A stretch of 11,942 nt of DNA from Thermodesulfobacteriota bacterium (GTDB lineage Bacteria > Desulfobacterota > S145-22): assembly GCA_024763435.1 (NCBI GenBank), contig JANTFN010000033.1:1-11942 (forward strand). Reading direction: 5' to 3'. The translations under genes were made by a program, and so were the position numbers. Below, one piece after another: positions 6,464 to 11,942 of this stretch; position 1 is the first letter of the stretch; each line of letters starts with the position of its first letter. The notes under the pieces are model-generated. The model was not told where the DNA came from. It worked only from the letters and a program-made list of their open reading frames with translations, and ran no database searches.

Positions 6464-6865
6464 TTAATGCATGAACCCCTGTCCATGATGGTGTTCGTGA
6501 TCATGATCCTCGTGATCCGCGCAGCCACTGGCCCCTTTGGCTTCTCCTTTGAGATAGGCGTCCAGTACATTTCGGACGGTTCCCATATATCCCGTCACCA
6601 CCTCAATGCCATACCCGTTGAAAAGATTGATGGCCATCGGTCCCATTCCCCCCGCGATCATTACTTCCGCATTCTGCGAACGGACAAAAGCGGGCACCTG
6701 CCCCGGCTGATGGTTATTATAAAGGGGATTCTCGACCACGGTCACATTTTGAATCTTACCCTCTACGACATCTACCAGCGTGTAAAAGGGGCACCGCCCA
6801 AAATGGCCGCTCATCTGCCCGTCCAGCCCCTGGTTATCATCGGATGAAAATGCAATTTTTGTCAT
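6464..6865 (-). CDS. NifX/ORP-like protein with His-rich metal-binding tail
   Basis: This 133-aa protein has a NifX-like domain in residues 1-110, including MSGHFGRCPFYTLVD (18-32) and VMIAGGMGPMAINLFNGYG. A short tail (about 114-133) follows, with one Cys, seven His and several Asp/Glu in the run CADHEDHDHEHHHGQGFMH. This looks like a metal-binding tail of the kind seen in Ni, Zn or Co chaperones. The domain is divergent from the other two copies (GHFGRC instead of DPRFGR). AAGGAG lies eight bases before the ATG at 6865. It is the first of three consecutive NifX-like genes in the operon, 18 bp after the nitroreductase. The tail suggests a metal-loading or storage function, which is inference. 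Confidence 0.88.
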   Translation of the reverse strand: MTKIAFSSDDNQGLDGQMSGHFGRCPFYTLVDVVEGKIQNVTVVENPLYNNHQPGQVPAFVRSQNAEVMIAGGMGPMAINLFNGYGIEVVTGYMGTVRNVLDAYLKGEAKGASGCADHEDHDHEHHHGQGFMH

Positions 6866-6883
6866 TATAACGTCTCCTTTCTG

Positions 6884-7429
6884 TTATCTTTCGTAATGAT
6901 TTTCGCAAACAAATTCTTTTAAATCCTTCCGCTTTGGCGCAGTCGGGACCCTCTCGGGATAGCCAAGCGGCAGAAAAGCCACCACAGAAACCTGATCCGG
7001 TACGCCGACGATCTCCCCCGCCTTCGCAGCATCAAACAGGCCCACAACCACGGAACCCAGCCCCAGCGCATGGGCGGCAAGGCTCGCATTCTGCGTCGCC
7101 GCGCCCACATCAAACATAAACCAGTCGCCCTTGTCCGTCGTCGTTTTCCCTTTCTTAAAGCCTGCCAGCCCTCTCTTGCCACACATCACCAGCACCACGG
7201 GGGCCTGCACCATCGCCTTTAAAGCAGGGTTTCCCGCCGGCAGGGTTTCAGCCAGTTGTTCCTTGACCGCCTGGTCTCTAACCGCCACAACCTCCCAGCA
7301 CTGGGTGTTGGCCCAGGAAGGCGTCATCTGAATAGCTGTCAGCACCGTATTAAGTGCATCCTCCGAAATCGGATCCGATTTTATCCGGCGAATTGCCCTG
7401 CGTGTATTAATGGCATCCATAAGCTCCAT
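6884..7429 (-). CDS. Nitroreductase family FMN oxidoreductase
   Basis: This 181-aa protein has the usual nitroreductase layout. The N-terminal phosphate-binding stretch is INTRRAIRRI (7-16), TPSWANTQCWEV is the flavin-contacting segment near 36-47, GLGSVVVGLF is near 122-131, and the C-terminal FLPLGYPERVP is near 151-161. Members use FMN and NAD(P)H to reduce nitro compounds, quinones, flavins or metal ions, and work as dimers. GGAGG is six bases before the ATG at 7429. Position between the Mrp and NifX-like genes, with gaps of 12 and 18 bp, implies co-expression. A reductase supplying electrons for cofactor assembly or metal reduction is plausible. The natural substrate cannot be read from the sequence. 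Confidence 0.88.
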   Translation of the reverse strand: MELMDAINTRRAIRRIKSDPISEDALNTVLTAIQMTPSWANTQCWEVVAVRDQAVKEQLAETLPAGNPALKAMVQAPVVLVMCGKRGLAGFKKGKTTTDKGDWFMFDVGAATQNASLAAHALGLGSVVVGLFDAAKAGEIVGVPDQVSVVAFLPLGYPERVPTAPKRKDLKEFVCENHYER

Positions 7430-7441
7430 GTCTTCCCTCCT

Positions 7442-8350
7442 CTATTGAGCCGCCTGCTGTGGAGAATTCCCTTTTGCCGCTTCGACAAACACCTGTACTT
7501 TATCCACGGCCTCTTTGAAGGCCTTCGCGGCCTTTGAATCCGGGTGTGACAGCACAAAGGGCGCGCCCCTGTCGCTGTCCTGAACAATCTCCGGATCGAT
7601 GGGAATGCGGCCAAGGAACGGAACGCCCAGCTCCCGCGCGGCCTTTTCTCCCCCGCCTATTTTAAAAAGGTCTATCGCCTCCCCGCAATGCGGGCAGATC
7701 AGGCCGCTCATATTCTCGACAATCCCAACAACCGGTAACTTGAGCTGACGGCTGAAGGTCACCGATTTTCTCGAATCAAGCAGGGCCACATCCTGCGGCG
7801 TCGTAACAATAATACTCCCATCCATGTCATTGATAACCTGGGCTACACTCAGCGGTTCATCGCCCGTCCCCGGAGGCAGGTCGATAATGAGATAGTCCAG
7901 CTCTCCCCAGTTCACGTCCTTGACAAACTGCTGAATCAGGGAATGTTTCAACGGGCCCCGCCAAACAACCGGAAGGTCCTTATCCTGGAGCAAAAAGGCC
8001 ATGGAAACAACCTTGAAGTTGGGAAGAAACTCGATGGGGTTAATCCCCCCCGCTTCGCTACCTTCCAGCTTTTTGGATTCAATTCCCAGCATCTTGGGAA
8101 CATTCGGCCCGTGAATATCTACATCCATCAACCCCACGCGGAGCCCCTGTTTGGCCAGCGTTACAGACAGATTCACCGCAACTGTTGTTTTACCCACCCC
8201 GCCTTTGCCGCTCATCACGGCGATGCGGTGCTTAATCGTTTTTAATTTATTATCAATAAGCTCCTGCTCGTGCTTCTGTTTCTCATCCACACTGCAACTT
8301 CCCTCACTTCCACAGGTGCTGCAGGACGTGCTTTCATTACACTCAGCCAT
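7442..8350 (-). CDS. mrp: Mrp/NBP35-type Fe-S cluster carrier ATPase
   Basis: This 302-aa deviant Walker A ATPase is of the Mrp (ApbC/NBP35) group, which carries [4Fe-4S] clusters to apoproteins. Walker A is SGKGGVGKTT (47-56), DVDIHGPNVP lies at 76-85 and switch II is DLPPGTGD (157-164). The conserved CPHC pair (219-222) is the bridging cluster site at the dimer interface. An N-terminal Cys group C4, C10, C13, C19 (CX5CX2CX5C) resembles the extra cluster site of NBP35, though with different spacing. GGAG lies before the ATG. A Mrp-type ATPase is also part of the Desulfovibrio orange protein operon. The acceptor here may be one of the NifX-like proteins or the MinD-type pair. Confidence 0.93.
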   Translation of the reverse strand: MAECNESTSCSTCGSEGSCSVDEKQKHEQELIDNKLKTIKHRIAVMSGKGGVGKTTVAVNLSVTLAKQGLRVGLMDVDIHGPNVPKMLGIESKKLEGSEAGGINPIEFLPNFKVVSMAFLLQDKDLPVVWRGPLKHSLIQQFVKDVNWGELDYLIIDLPPGTGDEPLSVAQVINDMDGSIIVTTPQDVALLDSRKSVTFSRQLKLPVVGIVENMSGLICPHCGEAIDLFKIGGGEKAARELGVPFLGRIPIDPEIVQDSDRGAPFVLSHPDSKAAKAFKEAVDKVQVFVEAAKGNSPQQAAQ

Positions 8351-8367
8351 TCGTTTCTCCTTTTTTT

Positions 8368-8544
8368 TTAAAAACAGCCCAGTTCACAGGCTATAATTTT
8401 CAAATTTAACGCGTTAATTAACTTCCCCACTTCCCGGACAGACACCTCAAGTTCCTTCGCAAGCTCGTGAGCCGCGTGACAGGAAATCTTTCCGCTTTTT
8501 GAAACATCCTTTATGCGCTGAATCACTTTTTCATTGGAACTCAT
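8368..8544 (-). CDS. Small helix-turn-helix-like protein ending in CELGCF (58 aa)
   Basis: This 58-residue reading frame begins MSSNEKVIQRIKDVSKSGKI and ends NLKIIACELGCF. The ATG (8542-8544) overlaps the TGA of the upstream MBL gene in ATGA. AGGAGG lies 12 bases upstream within that gene, and Mrp begins 17 bp downstream, so it fills the gap exactly and is very likely real. The segment ISCHAAHELAKELEVSVREVGKL (about 20-42) looks like a helix-turn-helix core. It is followed by a beta-like LNLKII and two Cys in CELGC. I recall similar short HTH domains with a C-terminal QLGCF-type motif in anaerobic bacteria and archaea, but cannot name a characterised family. The Cys residues (21, 53, 57) could hold a metal or Fe-S cluster. 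Confidence 0.8.
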   Translation of the reverse strand: MSSNEKVIQRIKDVSKSGKISCHAAHELAKELEVSVREVGKLINALNLKIIACELGCF

Positions 8545-9407
8545 TGAATCGCTACGCCTCCTTCTTCATTAATAGTTATAACTGTTCCCGCCGTCGCTCT
8601 GAAAAACCTGTTCCCAAAGACTTTTTTCATTTCATCCGCGGCCTCAAGGCCGGTACAATGGGAAACACCTATCGCGCGGGGGTTTACTTCCCGCAGGGCC
8701 TCAATCGTTTTTTCCGTTTGTTCCACGCTGACCCTCGACAGATGTGTTCCGCCAATTATTGTAAAGATAGGGACGTCTCCCTCCAAAGTCAAGATTTGTT
8801 TGAGAATATTTATCACACCCCTGTGGGAACACCCAAGAATCACTACCAATCCCTGTGGCGTTCTGATGTAGAGAGCGGCATCATCCATGAACGGATCCGG
8901 CACCGCTTTTCCGTTATTGTCCTTTACCACCAAGAGGGGGTCACCCTTTTCAAAATCATTTGCCACCGGCACCTCGCTGACATACAAGATACCCGGCGCA
9001 ACTTCAAAACGGGACGATACAAATTTAAAATTCAGCCCTCTGCTCTCCAAATGGGTCTGCGTATAGGGACACCCGATATATTTCAGGGAACCGTCCACCT
9101 GTTTTTTGTATCGCGGCGCAAACACATCCTTATGGCCAATAACCATGGCCCCCCCATTAAAGCGGGCCAGGCTGAGTAATCCACCCGTATGGTCGTAGTG
9201 TCCGTGACTCAACACAACAGAATCAATGGCCGCGAGATCCTTTCCCATCACCCCCGCATTGTGCCAGAAAACATCAGACTGACCTGTATCGAAAAGAATT
9301 CGGGTGTTGTCCCTTTCAATAAGGGCCGAAAAACCGTGCTCCGCACGAATCCCCTCCTTCATGGCAGCCGTGTTGTCACATAAAATAGTCAGAATTATTT
9401 CAGCCAC
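8541..9407 (-). CDS. MBL-fold metallohydrolase, dihydropterin-phosphate synthase-like (COG1237 type)
   Basis: This 288-aa metallo-beta-lactamase-fold protein carries the metal motif SHGHYDHTGG, with H68, H70, D72 and H73. Further probable ligands or active-site residues are H195 in GCSHRG, H222 in GGTHLS and H250 in SHCTG. The early CDN and HGFSALIE segments match the group annotated as 7,8-dihydropterin-6-methyl-4-(beta-D-ribofuranosyl)-aminobenzene-5'-phosphate synthase, of which only archaeal members have a pathway role in methanopterin synthesis. In bacteria the function is unknown. The start is a GTG inside the MerR gene (13-bp overlap) with GAGG four bases before it, so translation is coupled to the regulator. 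A thiol, sulfur or pterin-linked hydrolase would suit a molybdenum-type cofactor operon, but this is speculative. Confidence 0.85.
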   Translation of the reverse strand: MAEIILTILCDNTAAMKEGIRAEHGFSALIERDNTRILFDTGQSDVFWHNAGVMGKDLAAIDSVVLSHGHYDHTGGLLSLARFNGGAMVIGHKDVFAPRYKKQVDGSLKYIGCPYTQTHLESRGLNFKFVSSRFEVAPGILYVSEVPVANDFEKGDPLLVVKDNNGKAVPDPFMDDAALYIRTPQGLVVILGCSHRGVINILKQILTLEGDVPIFTIIGGTHLSRVSVEQTEKTIEALREVNPRAIGVSHCTGLEAADEMKKVFGNRFFRATAGTVITINEEGGVAIQ

Positions 9408-9721
9408 TTTTCCTCACCCTGCTTTATCCGGCCGTTCCTGCCCTTTCCATGATAGCGGCCACACTGTTTCTTTCGGCAATTACGCACCTTCCAGCACGGC
9501 GCCAGGTCCATTAAGCGTTTCACGCCCATCAGGCTGATGCCGTCTTCGTGAATAAGCTCCCGGATGCACCGTATAAGCGCCACATCCTCTTCAGAATAAT
9601 ATCTTCGGCCATTTTTTCGCTCGGGTTTGACAAGGTTTTCCTGCTCGTAAATCCGAAGTGTCCTTGGATGCACATCAAGCAATTCCGCGACTACACCAAT
9701 GGGATAAACCCCTTTACCCAA
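9395..9721 (-). CDS. MerR-family transcriptional regulator with Cys-rich tail
   Basis: This is a 108-aa MerR-type DNA-binding protein. The winged helix-turn-helix covers about residues 5-45 (YPIGVVAELLDVHPRTLRIY, then GRRYYSEEDV), followed by the helix VALIRCIRELIHEDGISLMG. The short tail after the helix carries PCWKVRNCRKKQCGRY (75-90), with C76, C82 and C87, which may bind a metal or Fe-S cluster; C52 is also present. It lacks the long dimerisation helix and drug-binding domain of larger members. The start is TTG at 9721, with AGGTGG nine bases upstream; no ATG or GTG fits better. It is the first gene of the ten-gene operon, downstream of a good promoter with an overlapping dyad, so autoregulation and metal- or redox-sensing control are likely. 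Confidence 0.9.
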   Translation of the reverse strand: MGKGVYPIGVVAELLDVHPRTLRIYEQENLVKPERKNGRRYYSEEDVALIRCIRELIHEDGISLMGVKRLMDLAPCWKVRNCRKKQCGRYHGKGRNGRIKQGEEKWLK

Positions 9722-9747
9722 AACTTATTCCACCTTTTTTCAAGTTG

Positions 9748-9777
9748 CAATAACTATAATCATGAAAATAATCATTG
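9748..9777. promoter_or_regulatory. Imperfect 30-bp dyad overlapping the operon promoter
   Basis: Arms 9748-9760 (CAATAACTATAAT) and 9765-9777 pair at 10 of 13 positions around a CATG centre. The dyad covers the -10 box, the spacer and the edge of the -35 box, the region where MerR-type proteins bind. It is the best operator candidate for the adjacent MerR gene. The direct repeats TTGCAA/ACTTGA on the - strand flank it. Confidence 0.45.
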
Positions 9778-9781
9778 TCAA
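9753..9781 (-). promoter_or_regulatory. Promoter of the MerR-to-ATPase operon
   Basis: On the - strand, a perfect TTGACA (9781-9776) is followed by a 17-bp spacer and TATAGT (9758-9753), a 5 of 6 match to the -10 consensus. Transcription would start near 9746, about 25 bases before the TTG start, leaving room for the ribosome site. The spacer is 17 bp, not the 19-20 bp typical of MerR-activated promoters, so repression or autoregulation is more likely than classical DNA-distortion activation. Confidence 0.7.
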
Positions 9782-9845
9782 GTATCTTGCAAATAATTAC
9801 TTCCATGTTTCAGGAAATTCGCGCAACATTATCACCTTGATAGTG

Positions 9846-10217
9846 TCAAACGTTATCGATACTGCAGGTAAAATACGCTGGTTCAGAGGTATGATTTTTA
9901 AGGGCATGAGGCTCAAACGTATAGGTATAAACCACGTCCCCCGGGTGAACCTCAACCGTTTCATCCTCCGTGCTGAACTGGAGCGCGCCCTCAAGCATAT
10001 GCACGGCTTCTTCATACGCATGCTCGTGCATGGGAATCTCGCCCCCCGGTTCCAGAACAAAATATCGGAAAGAAAAATTGTGATTATATTTATCCCCTCC
10101 CGTTTCTGAATTCACGACCCAGCGAATTCGACACCCCTGGACCGGCACTTTTTCACCGTGGCGTACCGCCTCCGTCACTTCAATCTCTTCAACATCCCTT
10201 ACGTTTCTTACAATCAT
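9846..10217 (-). CDS. Small cupin-domain protein
   Basis: This 123-aa single-domain cupin has motif 1, PGGEIPMHEHAYEEAVHMLE, with metal ligands H64, H66 and E70, and motif 2, GDVVYTYTFEPHALKN, with H104 as fourth ligand. All four ligands are present, so it should bind a divalent metal. Cupins of this size may be isomerases, dioxygenases or sensors; the reaction is unknown. I chose the ATG at 10217 because GAAGGAGG ends five bases upstream; the in-frame TTG at 10232 lies before that site. It is separated by 124 bp, with a new promoter, from the MerR operon on the same strand, and diverges from the metal-transporter gene. A link to metal handling is plausible from position only. Confidence 0.88.
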   Translation of the reverse strand: MIVRNVRDVEEIEVTEAVRHGEKVPVQGCRIRWVVNSETGGDKYNHNFSFRYFVLEPGGEIPMHEHAYEEAVHMLEGALQFSTEDETVEVHPGDVVYTYTFEPHALKNHTSEPAYFTCSIDNV

Positions 10218-10249
10218 ACGTTCCTCCTTCAAAAGTTTCTAACAATACC

Positions 10250-10266
10250 CCCCTCTCAAAGAGGGG
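10250..10266. other. GC-rich hairpin in the cupin / metal-transporter divergent spacer
   Basis: CCCCTCT (10250-10256) and AGAGGGG (10260-10266) form a perfect 7-bp stem with a 3-base loop, followed on the + strand by CTTTTC. It has the form of a short terminator for + strand transcripts, yet no + strand gene ends here. On the - strand it would sit in the cupin leader about 30 bases before the start. It may be a leader structure or block antisense transcription. Confidence 0.4.
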
Positions 10267-10268
10267 CT

Positions 10269-10296
10269 TTTCAAAGTGAACAAATTAGCATAACAT
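10269..10296 (+). promoter_or_regulatory. Weak candidate promoter of the metal-transporter gene
   Basis: TTTTCA (10268-10273 region, 4 of 6) is followed by about 17 bp and TAACAT (10291-10296, 4 of 6). Transcription would start at or next to the ATG at 10304, and no Shine-Dalgarno site is visible before that ATG. The message could therefore be nearly leaderless, or the true promoter lies elsewhere. Confidence 0.22.
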
Positions 10297-10303
10297 AGCA
10301 GAA

Positions 10304-11515
10304 ATGAAAACGGTTCACAAAGTCGCGTCCCTCTCCATCGGCGTTAATATTTTTCTTCTTGTTTTCAAACTCACGATGGCCTTCTTTTCAGGCAGCGTAT
10401 CGCTCCTTGCTGACGCCATTCACTCGTCCACGGATGTCATCTCATCCATCGTCCTGCTCATCGGCATCCGGATATCGGGGAGGAAATCCCGTCAATTCCC
10501 CTTCGGTCTGTACAAAGTGGAAAATCTTATCTCGCTGGGAATCGCCTTTCTCATCTTTCTCGCCGGGTACGAAATCATCCGGGAGGTCTTTTTCGAAAAC
10601 CGGGGTATGCTTCTTACCCGTCCTGTGGCTGCCATAGCAACAGCTGTTACTGCCATGCTTATAACCTTTTTTTATTCATTCTACGTTATCAAAAAAGGGC
10701 GTCAGGAAAATTCCCCCGCCATTATCGCCGACGGTAAACACATCCGTATTGACGCCGTCGCTTCACTCATCGTCGCCATCGGCCTGACCGGAAGACTTCT
10801 CCATATTCACGCTGAAAAAATCGCGACCCTTTTTGTCGCCGCCTTCATCCTGAAATCCGGATGGGACATTTTAAAAGAGTCCCTCCGGGTCCTTCTGGAC
10901 GCCTCTATTGACCTGAAAACCCTGGAGCAGCTGCGTGAAATCATCACCTCCCATCCCGCTATTACGGATATCCGGGAAATTATCGGAAGAAACTCCGGGA
11001 GTTTTACCTTCATAGAAGGAAATCTCGTTGTAAAAACAAAGGATTTTGCCCGCGCCCACCAGATTATTGAAGAAATAACAGAAGAAGTTCGCCGGCAAAT
11101 CTCCCATATCGACCGCATCGTCCTGCATTACGAACCGGGGATTAAATCAACCTTTCTCATAGCCGCCATGTTGTCAGACGGGACACGCTGGCTTGTTTCC
11201 GAACACTTCGGCGAAGCCCCCTACATCGGCTGGATTGAAATTCATCTTGAAGAAAATCGAATTCTTCGGCGGGAGGTCTCCACAAATCCCTACACCGACA
11301 TTGAAAAGGGAAAAGGCATCAAGGTAGCTGAACACCTTGCCAGTCGCGGCGTTGACCTCGTTTTAACCCGCGAGTCTTTCCAGGGCAAAGGCCCCGAATA
11401 TGTCTTTACCAGCCAGAATATCAAGGTCCTCAAAATCTCGGAAGAATTCATTAATACGGATCTTATTTTAAGAATTTATCAGGAAAAAACAGGGCGGGAA
11501 CTGTTAAAACCCTGA
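10304..11515 (+). CDS. CDF cation efflux transporter fused to a NifX-like domain
   Basis: This 403-aa inner-membrane protein starts with a cation diffusion facilitator core of six membrane helices (about 8-200). CDF carriers exchange Zn, Fe, Mn, Co or Cd for protons. The metal site is complete, with H40/D44 in ADAIHSSTD (helix 2) and H146/D150 in ADGKHIRID (helix 5). A CDF cytoplasmic domain (about 200-278) follows. Residues about 283-398 are a dinitrogenase-cofactor domain (FLIAAMLSDGTRWLVSEHFG, then EKGKGIKVAEHLASRGVDLV), the fourth such domain in the window. CDF proteins usually end near residue 300, so this is a true fusion with no frameshift. It diverges from the cupin gene. No ribosome site precedes the ATG, but CDF homology fits this start. 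The tail may sense or bind the exported metal or a cofactor. Confidence 0.9.
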   Translation: MKTVHKVASLSIGVNIFLLVFKLTMAFFSGSVSLLADAIHSSTDVISSIVLLIGIRISGRKSRQFPFGLYKVENLISLGIAFLIFLAGYEIIREVFFENRGMLLTRPVAAIATAVTAMLITFFYSFYVIKKGRQENSPAIIADGKHIRIDAVASLIVAIGLTGRLLHIHAEKIATLFVAAFILKSGWDILKESLRVLLDASIDLKTLEQLREIITSHPAITDIREIIGRNSGSFTFIEGNLVVKTKDFARAHQIIEEITEEVRRQISHIDRIVLHYEPGIKSTFLIAAMLSDGTRWLVSEHFGEAPYIGWIEIHLEENRILRREVSTNPYTDIEKGKGIKVAEHLASRGVDLVLTRESFQGKGPEYVFTSQNIKVLKISEEFINTDLILRIYQEKTGRELLKP

Positions 11516-11537
11516 AAACAGGCAATGCCATCACATC

Positions 11538-11942
11538 TCATGCGACCCAATACCAGTGACTAAACATGAATGAAAAAAGAACCAACAACCCACTTTCCAC
11601 AGTAAGAAAAGCCCAATAGGCCCATTTCCTTTCCGTAAAACCCGCAAAGGCAACAAACAGCGGAAATACCACAATCAGGTATCGCCCCATGCCTGTAAAT
11701 CGTAAAAATGCAGGAAAAACCAGCAAAAGAGAAAAAACAACATAAGGCAAACCAAGAAAACGTCTGGCCATCAGGATAATCCATATAGCTGCCATCCCCA
11801 GGGCTATGTAAAACAAAAATAGGACAGGGTAGCCCCAGGATAAAAACGGACCCTGGCGCAGCACGCCAAAGGCATATCTCAAGACGTCTGCCGGGTTGAA
11901 AGGCCCCCATGCGTGCTGGGCATGAATAAAAAGAAGCGGATC
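11538..11942 (-). CDS. C-terminal part of a membrane glycosyltransferase-like protein (PIG-V-like), cut by the window edge
   Basis: The frame is open to the right edge and gives 134 residues, beginning DPLLFIHAQHAWGPF and ending SHWYWVA. The first part resembles the loop before a membrane helix in PIG-V-like mannosyltransferases. About four hydrophobic segments follow, around residues 37-58, 63-78, 84-102 and 108-126, with MGRYLIVVFPLF between them, the Arg-Tyr-Leu/Phe-Pro pattern typical of that family's C-terminus. Such enzymes use polyprenyl-phosphate sugars to modify lipids or proteins at the membrane. Any start inside the window would be internal; the true start lies beyond 11942. It converges on the metal-transporter gene with a 22-bp gap and no clear terminator. 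Other membrane glycosyltransferases cannot be excluded. Confidence 0.6.
   Translation of the reverse strand, partial: DPLLFIHAQHAWGPFNPADVLRYAFGVLRQGPFLSWGYPVLFLFYIALGMAAIWIILMARRFLGLPYVVFSLLLVFPAFLRFTGMGRYLIVVFPLFVAFAGFTERKWAYWAFLTVESGLLVLFSFMFSHWYWVA

Noticed and set aside
5483..6865. Nitrogen fixation cluster, because of three NifX/NifB-like domains.
   Set aside because: No nifHDK, nifB radical-SAM, nifE or nifN is present. Stand-alone domains of this type are common in non-diazotrophic anaerobes.
8499..9179. 226-codon + strand open frame opposite the MBL gene.
   Set aside because: The - strand frame carries the metal motif HxHxDH and fits the operon; the + strand frame shows no motif.
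9755..9760. TATAAT on the + strand near the MerR promoter.
   Set aside because: No -35 match lies at a suitable distance and no + strand gene follows until 10304; it arises from the symmetry of the dyad.
9823..9836. GG-N10-GC spacing with TTGC upstream of the MerR gene, as in sigma-54 promoters (which drive the Desulfovibrio ORP operons).
   Set aside because: Only GG and TTGC match; the TGGCAC half is missing and no sigma-54 activator is in view. The TTGACA-17-TATAGT promoter is far better.

Overview
The window looks like chromosomal DNA of an anaerobic bacterium, most probably a deltaproteobacterium (Desulfobacterota) or a close relative. This rests on gene content: paired Fe-S MinD-type ATPases, an Mrp/NBP35 ATPase, several stand-alone NifX/ORP-like domains and a DUF5320 protein. 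Base composition is moderate, coding density is high, and most starts have clear Shine-Dalgarno sites. No rRNA, tRNA, CRISPR array or intact insertion sequence is visible.

Left part (1-3336, + strand): a lipoprotein periplasmic adaptor of an RND or ABC-type efflux pump, then an AT-rich 202-bp spacer with a promoter, a 27-bp dyad and 21-bp-period direct repeats. A small orphan lipoprotein with a strong intrinsic terminator follows, then hisS with its own extended -10 promoter.

Centre (3377-9721, - strand): a tightly packed ten-gene run. In transcription order it is a MerR-type regulator, an MBL-fold hydrolase of the dihydropterin-synthase-like group, a 58-aa helix-turn-helix-like protein, Mrp, a nitroreductase, three different dinitrogenase-cofactor (NifX-like) proteins, a DUF5320 Gly/Arg-rich protein, and two MinD-type ATPases that each carry two [4Fe-4S] ferredoxin motifs. 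Most gaps are under 25 bp, and three junctions overlap. A good promoter with an overlapping imperfect dyad lies just before the MerR gene. The set resembles the anaerobe-specific orange protein (ORP) system of Desulfovibrio (a Mo-Cu cofactor protein plus MinD/Mrp ATPases). Here it has extra NifX domains, redox and hydrolase genes, and apparent MerR control rather than sigma-54 control.

Right part (9846-11942): a small cupin (- strand), then a divergent CDF metal transporter (+ strand) whose C-terminus is fused to a fourth NifX-like domain. The fusion suggests the region as a whole deals with metal or metal-sulfur cofactor handling. A membrane protein fragment resembling a PIG-V-like mannosyltransferase runs off the right edge on the - strand.

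No nitrogenase structural or nifB/E/N genes are present, so the NifX-like domains probably serve something other than nitrogen fixation.
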